DNA of 64,000 bases. Source: Lepidodermella squamata (lineage: Eukaryota; Gastrotricha). Below, one piece after another: positions 46,967-60,758 of this stretch. The DNA lies in assembly GCA_047495785.1 (NCBI GenBank), contig JBLDXI010000009.1, forward strand, positions 620,001 to 684,000, given 5' to 3'. The notes beneath the pieces are model-generated. The model was not told the origin of the DNA. It did no database searches and saw only the letters and a program-made list of their open reading frames with translations. Position numbers and translations under genes: made by a program. Within the stretch, counting starts at the first letter, position 1, and the number at the start of each line of letters is the position of its first letter.

Positions 46967-47029
46967 TCGACCAAGAATTATTCCGAGATATAAAACATTA
47001 TTACATAGCAGAGATTCATTTATCCAAGT
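46967..47029 (-). pseudogene. Partial duplicate of TMEM120 exon 2
   Basis: The plus-strand sequence 46967-47029 is similar to 46402-46466 within TMEM120 exon 2. The first 26 bases are nearly identical (GACCAAGAATTATTCCGAGA and onward), and the rest is diverged with a small deletion. The fragment lies upstream of the TMEM120 start, in the same orientation, and has no open frame of its own. Confidence 0.75.
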
Positions 47030-48385
47030 AGTTATAGATTTGAATAAATGAATAATGAGCTCTCATATTTCCAGAAACGTCCCTCATAATTTTTTAAGGC
47101 ACTAACACACAATATGGTGAACGTGACGGCAGGGTAAGATGTAAGCTCGCTGTGATTGCGATGGATACGTTCCCATGGATGCTTAAGTAAGAATTAGGAT
47201 TTTTTAAGATTAATTCTGGAAACTGCACCGTAGCTTGGTGGGAAACTGCAAACAAAACGGTACCAATTGGCGGTTTGGAATACCTAATTACTTACTTATT
47301 GTTTCACCGTTCACTTCGTATAAGTCTACTGTCTACTTATTAGATAACCGCAGTTTTCGAATATGTTGGCCGCACCTCGTGCTACACATAATCGGTGTTA
47401 AGGACAAGATAACGCACGAGAATCGGCCCAAACACCGATCGTGCAGTATTTAACAATTGATGGCTGATGGCTGGTCATTCATAAAATACATATACAAATA
47501 ACACAGATCCCACACGCAACATTGAGGTAAACGGAAACATGATAAATAAATTCACGATAAAATGTTGTATGAGAGAGATAGCTTAACTGGCTGCTAACTG
47601 GCAATTAACTGTGAGTTGACATTGGATCCGGCATCCGGCCACCATTCTGTATCGTCGTTTATTTGCGGCTCAACTTGCCTCTTCGTCTAATTTTATGAAC
47701 GCTAGACGCTAGGTAACTGGTAACTGGGGCATCAGGAAACTTGTCAGTTTTCTGCATAGTGCATAGCGCCTATACTACCCTATAAAATCAGCTACACAGT
47801 CAATCCGCGTTTCCTGGTTGCTAGCTTGGTCGCGAACGATTCCAGGTTTGCCACAAAACGAACGTCCAACCACATCAGGAGGATCCAGGACCGATCAGAT
47901 GATACCCGTCAGCTGACTTGCATGCATTTTATTATTTATCAATATATTTTTCTAATATTTTCAATTTTTTTATTTTTTAAATATTACTGTCAATGTTGTT
48001 GGCATGGTGACGGTGTTTAGTTGGTAGTTGGCACTAAATGTTTGCTTCGATGTGGCTCAAATCTTTAGTTTAAAGCGTTAGCATTTGTAATCGTTGGTGT
48101 AACCACATCCTCCTTAATAATTATAAAGTCATAGTCTATATTCCTATCACGTTTTGTTCGTGTTGACGCTACTGTGCGTCAGTTTTAAGGTGATAGGTGA
48201 TAGGTGGTAGGTGACAAGTGAAAAGCGGCGTTTAATATGAACTACGGCTTGAAAACTGGCAAGCCTGAATATGAGTTCTCAAACAACACTAGCATATTCT
48301 TTTAAACTTATTTACAACGCGATTGCCAGTATGAACAATACCTAACAATAATTTATTTATTTTATTTCGTAGTTGTTGAATTTTA
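47030..48385. other. Intergenic region between divergent TMEM120 and DRC10
   Basis: This region should hold the promoters of both genes. It is AT-rich, with no recognised coding sequence. A short GGTGATAGGTGATAGGTGG-like tandem lies at about 48188-48212. Confidence 0.5.
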
Positions 48386-50046
48386 ATGATGTTGGCGGAA
48401 CCTGCTCAGGTGGAAACCATTCAGGTTTCCCAGCAGCTTCATCGGAAGCCGGCATCTGTTTTGCCTGCCGCTCAGGTGAAAAAATTTAGATTTGATTTCC
48501 TGAAGTCACTGGACCCTGGAAAAAAGAAAATAAGCACATTGGAAGCTCAGCGAATATTTTCTGTTGTCGAGGTAAAGGATCTTTCAAGTTCTCACGACAT
48601 TTTGATTCGCTTTTTGATATCAGGAAACCATACGCAAAATCGAATTGGTTGCGCTATTTGATTGCGCTTTTCAGAAAGTCGACTACTTTTCGGCAGCTTT
48701 TGGATCTCATTTAACCACTTTGTTATCTCAACACCGAGTCTTGATCGAAAGTTACCGGGAATTGGAAAACCAAAAAGTTCAAATGTCACAGCAACTCAAC
48801 TCAGAGGTAAGATGACTGCTTTTCTTGCCTTTAAACCAGCTGCATCCTTAAAATTACAATACTCGGTTAAACCTGATCACTGCAAAATTATAACCCAGCT
48901 GTAACCTGTACCCATTTGTATTTGGCAGGGAGCACTTCTTTCTTATATATCAACCGAAGAGGACATCGAGCGGAATATGCAGCTACAATTGAATCACATA
49001 AATTCGTCAGTTAAAAATATCATCAGAGGGTTTTCCATGAATCCCGTTGCCGTTCGAACAATTTTGGACAACCGCGACGCAATTTCTCCTGAATTCGGGG
49101 ACCTTCTGTTTGCGCTGAAGCAGTTAAAGGATTCTCTATTCGACAGGCTATCAACAACGCCTTTAGAGGGTTTGGAAGATGTAATTTGGAGACTCGGGTT
49201 CTTTTATTGCTGATGTTTTACAGAGAGGGAAAGAACCGAATTGGCTGCATGGCTGAGCGATCAAACCACACAACTGGCAGCCACTTCAGAACGGCTAGAA
49301 AAAGAACTGCGAGATGCTGAGAATGTTCGTCAAACTTCCATCAAAGCCAAGAACGATGAGATCAGACATGTCCAGCAAATGATTCACAATTTGGAGAAGT
49401 TTTCAGAAGAAAACGTGAGGAAGCTGAAAACAGAAGCTGAAAAACAAGCACAAGGTGACACCAAAAACAGCGAAAACCGACAGCAAAAGCTTCAACAGGA
49501 GGTAACGGCGCTACGTACTCGCTTGCAACAAGCCGTCAGTCAGCATCGTGACATGGAATTTCAGCTTCGCAAGAAGAAGTTTAAATTGGAATCAGAGGTC
49601 GAATCCTGGATTGGCAAATATGATGGAGACATGGGCGAGCGACAGGTAACGCCGAATTCTGCGTCGAATTACGTTCATTAACGAATTTCCTTAAATGATT
49701 AGGCTGAATTCGAGGAAGTTGAACGCATTTACAAGGAGGAGAAATCTCAACTGGAAGAACTCGAGGTAACAGTGTGATTAAATTTCCTATTCTACCTATA
49801 TTCTATGAAACCCAGGAGCGATTCAAAAAACTCGAGGCCGAATATCGGCAAATTATGGAGGAGCGACGCATCGAGCAAGAACGCAAGGACGAAGCTGAGA
49901 GGCAGCATCAGCGAAACTTGAAAGCTGCGCTTATTATTCAAGCGTTCTGGCGTGGCTACAAAGTGCGTAAGGTTATTCGTGGAAAGCTGAAGAAAGGCAA
50001 AGGTGGCAAGAAGAGCAGCAATGCGTCGAAGAAGAAGAAAAAGTAA
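48386..50046 (+). CDS. IQCD: DRC10/IQCD, subunit of the nexin-dynein regulatory complex
   Basis: Six exons (48386-48571, 48624-48806, 48929-49169, 49224-49645, 49703-49765, 49816-50046) give 441 aa. The protein is largely coiled coil: L-E-A-Q-R-I near residue 50, S-T-T-P-L-E in the middle, and the E-W-x type segment K-L-E-S-E-V-E-S-W-I-G-K-Y-D-G-D-M-G-E. A single IQ motif (A-L-I-I-Q-A-F-W-R-G-Y-K-V-R) lies near the C-terminus, followed by a Lys-rich tail. This order is diagnostic for DRC10, an axonemal protein that connects the nexin link to dyneins and is needed for regulated ciliary and flagellar beating. Its presence shows that the organism has motile 9+2 axonemes. A polyadenylation signal follows at 50141. 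Confidence 0.93.
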
Positions 50047-50140
50047 TGACGTCTTGCGTTGCAGGATTTCGAACTATTGCAGCAGTCTATAATGTGGATC
50101 ATAACACATCTGATATATTGATAATTAACTAGCATTTACT

Positions 50141-50146
50141 AATAAA
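50141..50146 (+). terminator. Polyadenylation signal of DRC10
   Basis: AATAAA lies 95 bp past the DRC10 stop codon. Confidence 0.6.
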
Positions 50147-50447
50147 AAAACATCGACCAAAAAATTGACGGCTGAAAAGTTTATTTCAAAATACTGGTTA
50201 ATATTAGGTAAAATTGAAACTCAACAAGGTAACTCGAAAGCATTGCGCCATAAAAACTGCGCTACGTATAAAAGAACAAATATTCAATATCAAATTTGGA
50301 CAAGATTGCTGAGACCTATGAAAAACATCGAAAGTGTGATCAATAGCAAATAATCATTTCATGAAAAAGTCAAGCACCGGTAATAATTATGCATAGCCTC
50401 ACAGCAGATCACTCTACAAAATAACTAGAATCCAACGTCATGTATAA
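50147..50447. other. Spacer between convergent DRC10 and the DUF3105 gene
   Basis: About 300 bp of AT-rich sequence presumably belongs to the 3' UTR of the minus-strand gene. Nothing else is recognised. Confidence 0.5.
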
Positions 50448-51464
50448 TTATGCCGGAGGCCAGGGTTCGCGGCGTCTTGCTGATAACCGCTTTGACGAGA
50501 ATGGGAGTGATGCCTGCGTCCTCGGGTAGCTGTTGATAAATTGCTGTCGCTCACGCGTCGTCGGACACAGAAGCGAGTCCGACGGGTCAGTTACGATTTT
50601 AGCAGGTGTAATCAAACCGCGGGAATACTGCCCGTCAGTAAACACGTTGTATTCGGGAGCTTGAAAAATCGCGTAGCGTTTTATGTAATGGCGTGCTACC
50701 AAGACGTCGACGCGCTCCATCGTTAGCATGCAGCCCCTAAATCGATGAGCCAAGTGAAAGAACGAAATCAACGATCTGTAGACAAAAAATTACCAGGTCA
50801 GAATAGCGAATTTCTCCACTGGTATCAATCGCGACGGGGAGAAAATGTAGCGATACATGCATGAACGCGCCAAATTTCGAAACATGTTAATTTGAGTAAT
50901 GTTAGCGCAGGGATGGTACAAAAACACAGCTGCACCATGCTCCAGGCTGTGAACGTATCGCTGAGGAGGCACGTACAAATATTCGCCATATCGGGGCCAT
51001 GAAGGGCGGTGGGGGCCGGATAACGGAGGCGCGTCTCTGTATACTATTTTGTCCTTCATGCAGTAGTGCCATGGATAATCGATCGGGCGGCAAAAAATCC
51101 GAGACTATGAAAGGCAGAAATGTTACTGCATGGAACAAGATTCGGAAAAGTTAATACCGCAGAATCATTGGAGCCTGATGTTAGCCTTTCGCCAGGTTGG
51201 CACGTGTAATCTTATATCAATATAATATATATATATTGTATATTATATTATATATTATATATAATACATATTATATAATAATACTTATATAATATTTTCG
51301 ACAGGCGTGAATTCGCACTTACCCAGATTAGTAGAATCGTCCCAATCGATGCGATGTGGATCATCGCCCGGATCGCATTCTTGATCTGTGCCCATCGGTA
51401 TGCGGGTGTCGTAACCAGAAGATGATGAAAATATCAAAATTACGGCAACTAATACTCGCATCAT
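50448..51464 (-). CDS. DUF3105 / TP53I13-like secreted or membrane protein
   Basis: Four exons (51464-51323, 51174-51158, 51104-50794, 50736-50448) give 252 aa. A signal peptide (M-R-V-L-V-A-V-I-L-I-F) leads into an acidic segment. The DUF3105 core follows: P-P-L-S-G-P-H-R, Y-G-E-Y-L-Y-V-P-P-Q-R, H-S-L-E-H-G-A-A-V-F-L-Y-H-P-C, and later L-T-W-G-C with R-Y-A-I-F-Q-A-P-E. This is the pattern of animal TP53I13 proteins, whose biochemical role is unknown; the H-N/S-L-E-H/Q-G motif is shared with bacterial relatives. The 17-nt second exon is inferred to fix the reading phase between exons 1 and 3. A TA-rich microsatellite lies in the first intron. Confidence 0.8.
51218..51297. repeat. TA-rich microsatellite
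   Basis: About 80 bp of (TA)n and TATTA-like repeats lie inside intron 1 of the DUF3105 gene. Confidence 0.9.
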
Positions 51465-51576
51465 TTTGCCGGGAATCCAATCGAAACGTAATAACTACGA
51501 GAAAAATAACAGTTATGAATATACTTTTCATAAAATCGATGCAGATGACATGGCCTTTCATGTATCAGGCCTTTCA

Positions 51577-54452
51577 TTATTTGCAAGCTTCAACAGGTTT
51601 CTTATAATTATTAAATATGGCCTCTTTAAATAAGTCAAGCTTGGTAGCTGAATAATGGCCGTTTTTCAGTCGACGCGGAAGGGAAGACCATTCGGCATGA
51701 CCCTGGTCGAAATAGCGCTCTGCAATTTCAAGATCAGCTGCTTTCCCAGAAAATGACGCATGGTCATAGAGCAAAGCGGAGCTATAATAACCACCCAAGG
51801 CCATCAACATATCGCGAGAGGCTGCTTCGGACGAAGCAAGTAACGGTCCATTCGAAGGGTAAAGCGCGGCTTCAACGAGCTTTTTCAGTTCACCGTTGAT
51901 GAAATCGCCCGATTTCGCTGTCAGCCTACAATTAAACAGAATTATATTGGTTTACTTCAGCGTAGATATATAACAACAGCAGTCATAAATATTACAAGCA
52001 ATAGATAATTATGTACAGTGACAATCAAAAGATCCGCACGGTGGAGTTGAGGCGATGCTAGTTGAAATTTTTCGCACGTGCGAAATGAGGCTGTTTATCT
52101 CCAGCAAAACGGACCAAAATGACGCCCTTTTCACGAGCTCCAAAAATAACTCCAAGGAAAGGGGGATAGTTTCAATAATATGAATATATTCATGAGATGT
52201 TATGAAACTAGGACATTCTTAGTTAAGTGCGGAAAATTGCGGAAAAATTTGAGCACTTATGGCACGGTTACAACAAATCAAAAATAATTTTTCCATAATT
52301 TTTCTGACATAATTATCAAGTTTGAGAGCTTCGGAATATTAATTAGCACCTTATGAATATTCATATTTTTAAAACTATTAAAACTTTTTGGTCTGTCCGA
52401 GTTACACTTTTTATTTTTAGCTGAGTTCAACCCAAGCTTGGAGCTAAAAATATTTCGGGCGCGTGTGAGATATTTTTTGTTTCAACTCAACAAATTCCTG
52501 ACCGTGCGCAACTTTTGATTTTCACTGTATACCAACCTTTGAACATCATTCAACAAGGTGGTGATGATAGAACCACCACTTTTAGACATGGCTCGCATCA
52601 GATCGATTGCTTGGATATTCGTTGTTCCTTCCCATATGGGTTGCACTTGGGCATCCCGGAACAGCCCAGGAATACCTGTGCAAATCAGGTATCGTCAAAT
52701 CAGATTGAATAAACCAAAATAGTTACCTGTATCTTCCATGTACCCTTGTCCTCCAAAAAGTTCGAGACCTTCTGACAGCACAGGCATAGCACGTTTGCAG
52801 ATGAAACCTTTAACCATGGGCATTATTAGACGAAGCAAAGTCAAATCAGATTCGGTAGCTTTGTTGTTCTCCTGAAGACCTAACAGCTGCGCCATGCGGG
52901 TCAATAAGAGGAAACCAGCTCGAGCCTCAACCTCCAATGAACCTAGGGCAGAAACATGCAGCCGGTGCTGGTCGAGAGATTTCCCGAAGGCTTGGCGACG
53001 AGTAGCATAATCTCTGGCTAGCAAATTCATTCTTCTGATAGCAGCCGTGCTACTGAGAGCAGACCAGTAGCGGGTGACAACGAGCATGTTGCTCTGCGAA
53101 AAACAAACAAATTTTACGCTAATTAGAGACTCTTGACAATGAACAAACCACTTCCGAAATACCGCGCCCGGTGTCTGAAAGCTGCTCGGCGAGACAACCA
53201 TCTAGGATCATTTCGGCGGTGGGTAGCTGCCGAGTTCCCAGTTTATCCTTGAGTAAAAATGGTCATATATGGATGTCTTAAACTAGGGCAACACACTTTC
53301 AGTCGAAGCATTCGCACCATATCTAGCTGATCTTTGTCGTTTTTAGTCTGCAAAAATGAAAGTGAAAGCGGTGTCAGCTGCCATATTAATTCGTTACCTT
53401 TATCAAGAAGAGACCGAGTCCTTTGTTTCCGGGGATCTGACCTTCACCTTTGCTGTTCGAAGCGACGCGGGCCAGAGTTATTGTGATATCACTATCCGCT
53501 GCAGATGTGAAAAACTTGTACCTGTGATACGCATCTTTCATGAAAATAATGGAAACCCAATAAAATGCAACCCGTATAGAAGATATAATCCATCGTGGAA
53601 CGGCACTGCGACAGTTTCGGTAGCATTCGCCACATCACTACCACCTTTAATCTCAGTCATCCATTGCCCTGAAGTCCAGAAAAGCTTCGGATCTCTGCTT
53701 GTTAAACGCCCAAGTGATTCATGAACCATATGCGAATCGGAATTTTTCGATAACCTCTTCATATGTCAGCCGTAAATGAGAATAAATAGAAATTCAATAG
53801 GTGAATCATTCAAACCTCAAGGAGATAGGCTGCGCCGTCAGTCATAGCCAAGGGACAACCGTAGAGTCCACTTGATGGCATGTAGAGGTAAAGTTTCGCC
53901 ATTTGGTATAAACGACTGAAAAATATATGCGATTTGAGACACAGAAACGGAGTTGTCGATTAACCTGAACTCTGCATATTTGCGCTCATACGGAATAGCT
54001 ACCAGGCCCTCCTTGGCCGCTATATTGCGCATCTCTTTCCAAGCGCTTGACATGATGAGCCGATTTGTTTGAGTTCCCCAACAGTCGAACATTTCCAGCT
54101 GCGGTTTTTCCCGCTCGCATTGCATTGCTAGCTGCCACATATCAGTGACGACTCTGTGACCGAAAGAACGAAGATCTCCAGTGATTTCTTCCTGGGCCTG
54201 AAAAAATGCGATTGTCAATGTTGAACTAAAAAGTTCAAAACTTACTTGCTGTGGGATAAAACGCCGCAAGACATCAGACAAAATCGGGTCTTCTTCGAAT
54301 GCATTAGATATGGTTGGTTTGGGTATTGTGTAGGTTTTACTGGCAAAGAGCCGTTTGGGAAAAATCGGCTTCGCTTTTATTAGGATGCTCATCATAAAAA
54401 CATCAACTGAATACCAACAAAATTCTCTAGAAAGTAAACAAATGCTGAACAT
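51577..54452 (-). CDS. Acyl-CoA dehydrogenase, AidB/ACDH-11 type
   Basis: Ten exons (54452-54246, 54197-53965, 53915-53816, 53756-53572, 53521-53398, 53347-53297, 53247-53149, 53093-52727, 52675-52537, 51925-51577) give 617 aa. Motifs are K-L-Y-L-Y-M-P-S-S-G-L-Y-G-C-P-L-A-M-T, F-W-T-S-G-Q-W-M-T-E with G-G-S-D-V, and L-R-L-K-D-K-L-G-T-R-Q. R-R-Q-A-F-G-K, G-G-Q-G-Y-M-E-D-T and Q-P-I-W-E-G-T-T-N-I follow. These mark the FAD-binding acyl-CoA dehydrogenase fold of the AidB-like branch (C. elegans acdh-11 is a relative), which handles or sequesters long-chain acyl-CoA. The first 20 residues are hydrophobic; starting at the ATG at 54395 would give a basic, mitochondrial-leader-like N-terminus. The last intron is 611 bp, far longer than the others. 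Confidence 0.92.
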
Positions 54453-57400
54453 TCCGGGATGCCGATAAAAAAATCAAAGGCGATTCTGAATGGCGAAATG
54501 CCGACACGCTGCCTCATTTAAAATATGGCTTCTATCAATCTCACTTGATCGTTAGTGTTAAGTAAACTGAGCCGACGGCTTGGCCCTTTGACCTTACGGG
54601 TCACATATACGCAATAGTAGAATTGCAGTAAACTACATTGAGACTGCAGTACTGTAAAAATGTATATAATAACTATGCATTCCACTGATTAATCCAAATA
54701 AGTCCAAGCTTTTATTTATAACTGAGCATATAAATAACACTCCGTTGAGCATCGGATGATCTCGGCATAAATAAGCGAAATGTACACCGCACAATGTTTT
54801 ATCAAATAGACATTTAATTGTACTTATCCGAAGAAGCCGGGCGAACACAGTTTCGAAAGTTACCCGTTTTACAGCAATAAAAAATAATGAATGCTCTAGT
54901 TTATACAAAGTTCCGGGCTTGACGCAAAATACTTTCCGATTCATCAGAAGCCTTCGACACAGTTGAATAGACCATGAAATTGAAAATATTTCCACTAGTT
55001 TCAATCATTGCACGAGTGCCCTTTCCTCTCTCCACGTCTTCTAAACTCGTCTACCGCTGGAGTCATTAAATACATCAGAATCGGAGGTACTTCGGCGTGA
55101 TTTGCCCAGCTATTGACTCAATCATCAATAATTCAATACAGTGTCCCTCCTGAACTACAATATAATTGGGCTTACCAAAGGAGAGCCTGTTTCAAGACAA
55201 AATCGGCCTGAATAATTTCATACAGCCAGTAGAGCAAAGGTTAATTAATCATCAAATTACCGCAATGTGGTTATCCTTGCAAGTTCGAAATGGATAGATT
55301 TCATCGCAAACAGATGCAAATTGCTGACGGTTTAGGTTAAAGAGGACAAATATGTGGGGTGGCTCCTAATGTGGGACTAAAGCTATAATTCGATGAAAAT
55401 TGTGTACGCCTTTAGCCTCTACAGCATATAAGCTGATACGGCGTAGACTTAAATTATGTATCTGCTATCGCGGCCAAACCGTGAAGAATATTTTAACCAA
55501 TAAAAGGTTTGCTGACATTTTTAGAAGATGCGCGAAAAGCACCGAAGAAAACAAAATCGTGGAAACTAAAATGGCGCGTGTCACGTATTTTGAGCCAACC
55601 AATCAGAAAATGCAATCAGAATCAGAATAACAATCCAATCAGAAGGTTCACTGGCTCCACTAAGCAATCGATTGCTGTGATCTAGGTTATGTTTCTAGGG
55701 GTCACGTTTTGCCTATGAATGTGACCGATGGCGGCACCCCGTGATCGCTGATCGTCACCCTCCCCTAAACCTTTGCGGTAAAACGGTTCCTCTTGTTGTG
55801 CGAATATTACCATCACAAGCCAACAATGAACCAGCGGAGGAGGAAAAATAAAACTTTTCATTGTTTCACTTTTCATTGTTTTGCCTATTATATCATGCAA
55901 TTTTTCAGTTTTGAAGAACAAGTCTTCCAGGCAGAATTCGATCTGACACCTATCAACCTATCAGTAGCCATCATCCTTAGATCAAGCTCTCGCTCAAAAT
56001 ACTTATAAAGCTCAAATAGTGGCGGCGATTAGAGAAAGGGCACACGAATTCCTCGGCGATCATTGGGAGTAATCCTCATTTCGTCGCCGCAAGCACTAAA
56101 CGCTAACTGGGGGTAGGGAATTGAACTTCGTTTTCAATTCGCTTGAATACTATTTCATAGCATGCCAGTTGCTCGTACACTGAAAGAAATCACTTCTTCA
56201 ATTGCTTCAATTGCTGCATTTTTTGTATTAACCCCGCAGCAAATCAATAAGCCAGGGCCGGATTAAAATCGCATCAACGACGCGACGTTTTTTGTGGGCT
56301 TTTCATAAAACCTATAAAATTATCACTGTCGCAACAAAACGTAAACGAACAGTTCAGGTCCATAAATGAATAGATCCCATCGACATTGATGATGTAACAG
56401 AGAGCGATTTGATCGACAATCCTTAATATGACGCCCGGGTATAGAAGACAAGGCATCATTCGAAATTGAAAGTAAAAACAGCTCCAGCTCCAGTCGCTCC
56501 AGCTCGGTACGACTTCCAGAAAGATGAGAAGCACTTATTATGCCATCAAAGATCCGATCAGGGGATAAAGAGTTACCAGAATTAGCGCAGAATTTTCTGT
56601 GCACGAAATGTAATTTGCAAGTGGACACTTTGCGCAAGCTAATAAAATTGTGCGCAATGACCAATGCGCTGATTCCATTACCGATTGCTCTAACGGCTTT
56701 CCTTCTTGCGGCCACGTCGCTAAGTCCAAGTTAGCATACTCCTATGGTGCTCTGAGGAAGGGTGAGCGGACTTATGTTGTGGGTGTGAATTCCGAGGAAC
56801 CAATACCCCAATACACAAGTCAAACATTAGGAGTCGGTGCAGCCCGTCCGCTTGAACACGACCTCAAAAAACCCAACCTGAAACAAACGACACGATCCGC
56901 CCGCTCCCCGCTCCTAATTCAAATATTTTCGCGCCAATTAATTGAAAATATACAACTAAAATACATAAATAGTTAGTTGCTATCATCTTTAATTTATAAA
57001 AATTGATGTTTCAAAACCAAAAAGCATATCCTGCTCTTTTTCGTGTTTTTTCGTAAATATCGTAAAAACGAGTTTTGGAAAGGTGTGTGTGTGTGAGTGT
57101 GATTGTGTCATTTCGTCATCTATGCCCTTACCTCGTGCCAAATGCCAAATGATTAATGATATCTACTATCTTTCTATATATATACCATATACCATGTACC
57201 TTATATTCCGTCGCTGTTTCAGTTTATGAAACCTGTTTCTTGATCTCACCTCCTTACAAACTGGCACACTCCCACTCCTTACTGGTGGCCGAAAATTATT
57301 AACGCAATCACTGACCCACGTTCCCCTGATCATTTAGCAGCCTAAACAACAAGAAATTTGCATTTAAATAACCTTCAAATCCAAATTATTAATTCTTTTC

Positions 57401-58351
57401 AATATTATTTATTATTGGACTTGGGCTGTATCGACTTTGGACAATGGCTGATTTGATTTTTAGCTACTGACTAATAGTGGATTGTTTGTTCGAAACTTTA
57501 TGAGCATGCATATTTTTCGAATTTTTGTCGAGTAATCATTAAACCATGCGTGGTTTTCAGCATTCTGGTCTCGGGTCTCTGGCTAAATAAGATACATGAC
57601 AGCTTTCTTCTTTCTTCTGATAGATGCACTATACCCTATTTTCGATGGCTTGGAGCCTTGGGTCTATGCTTAAGGCTTAAGCCGAATTTGTTATCTGCTG
57701 CATGCCGCAATTTTGATAAAATTCTGAATACTTGGCTAGCTTTCAGGAATTGCTTCTACTGCGTACTACGCATTGCGCGTAACGCGAAGGGCCTAAATAT
57801 TTAACTGATGCGCTATTTTTGGTAGCTTGGTGTATAACGTGCTATAACATGCCGATTTTCCGAAGCTTTAGCACGCTGCTGTGGCAGAAATAGGGCTGGT
57901 CTTGTGGTATGGTATTCTTTTAGGGAGTCTATGCTGCCTGTTGGATATCTGCCTCGTTGGCAAAAACGGTGATCTTGTTTTGCTGCCAATACGCCACCCT
58001 CCGATTTCGGATTTTTAGAATAAGTGTGGCCAACGCCCTAACTCGCTCTTATTTTTTCGCATGCGCATCAGGACTAAGGATGAAATTCTTGGTCTTCTTC
58101 GCAAAACTTTCGCGATGCCTTTTTAGCGGCGGGAAAACATGATGCTATGTAATTGTTCTAAGTAATTGTGTGATTAGCCCGTACATGCTAGGCTACAACC
58201 TATTCTTAAAGCTGAAGAGAGTTGGTCCAGTCGCTCTTGTTATTGATAGAAAATTTCACATCGCAAATCGCGATTTGAATAGTCGTCTGTCGTTGTCTTT
58301 CTATTTGTTTAATGTCTATCACTTAGGTCTGACTAACGATATTTATAGTTG
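54453..58351. other. Long intergenic region
   Basis: The 3.9 kb between the acyl-CoA dehydrogenase and PP1 hold no gene I can support. An open frame at 56540-56734 contains C-T-K-C and partly hydrophobic sequence, and a second frame overlaps at 56650-56976; both could be gene fragments. A GT-rich run is at 57083-57108. The part just above 58351 is T-rich and may hold the PP1 5' UTR. Confidence 0.45.
57083..57108. repeat. GT-rich simple repeat
   Basis: An interrupted (GT)n run of about 26 bp lies in intergenic DNA. Confidence 0.8.
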
Positions 58352-59576
<1,225 letters not shown>

Positions 59577-60758
59577 AACTGGCGAATCTGTGATCATAAC
59601 ATTCGTCATTCGCCGCCATTTAATTTTGGTTAATGTCAGTCTAGCTTTTTGTGACGTTTGAAAGTCCTGTTAGATGGCATCAGCCTAATTTGAAAAATAT
59701 TCACTGAGATCCCACCCTAAAACTTCTATTGCGAATTCTTGTTCCCCTGGTAATAAATTTAACAAGAACCCGCGTTTGTTATATCTTTCTCCCATTGGCT
59801 CGAGTTTGAAACGTTGTTGATGTGCTCGCGCTATTAATGGGCTTCTTGCTTTTTACCGCTCTTATTTATCGGACTCGATTTGAAATGTTTGATTACTTCG
59901 AATTTTCTAAATCTCATGTATTTAAAATGATCGAATGTGCTAAACTCGTGTTCTTCTCGTTAATTCAGCCGGCATGATCGCGAGTGCATCATGGCGATTC
60001 CCTCTGCTCGTTATGTGCTTCACATCCCTTATAAATTTGATACGGTAATTCTTCCACTTTTCTTCCGCAATTTAGCTGTCTAATCCTTATGGGAATATAT
60101 TTATATAATATGTATATGTATTCCCATGTCCTGTGTGCCGGATGATTACTTGACTGGCGTATATAATTGTTTTCTATAACTTTGATAGCTTTTACTTTGA
60201 AGAGAATTAAATCGTAGCTGCACCTTGTGGGCTACGCAAAAGAAATACAGAAGCAATAGCTATGCGTGCTTTTGTTATCATGCGTAAACGTCCTTGAAGA
60301 TTCGCGCTTTTGTGAACTTATGCTGGCTCATTTTGAGGATATCAGAATAGAGGGATAACATGTAATATCGAAGCTATTTTTGCTTGAATTATATTCTTCT
60401 ACCCATTTCTACTATTATTTTCTTTCCCCATCCTATTGATACATGAATTGAAGGCTGCGAAGCCTTTTTGAGCGTTTTGTTAGCTTGTGACGCGCGTGCC
60501 TTTCACTAGTAATTTCTAATAGACGACTGGTTATATTTCGCCATAATTGGCTTTGCACGATGACCGTTAAGTGTTGAACCCCTCGACAGACTATAAACAT
60601 GTGAAGACGTTTGTAAAGTATGGTGTATAAACAGGCACAAATGTTATTGTACAGGAATCAGTCGCATGATTTTAATTAAATTTGGAGAGATGAACGATTT
60701 TCTTTATCTATTTTAGATGTCTTCCTTTATTCAATGATATCATCGGTGAACGGAAAGA
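59577..60758. other. Spacer between PP1 and the Spinster-like gene
   Basis: AATAAA at 59752-59757 is 176 bp past the PP1 stop and is the likely polyadenylation signal. The remaining 1 kb is T-rich with no recognised gene and should include the Spinster promoter. Confidence 0.5.

Noticed and set aside
56540-56976. Two overlapping plus-strand frames with C-T-K-C and hydrophobic sequence
   Set aside because: A gene fragment is possible, but no frame or splice model gives a recognisable protein.
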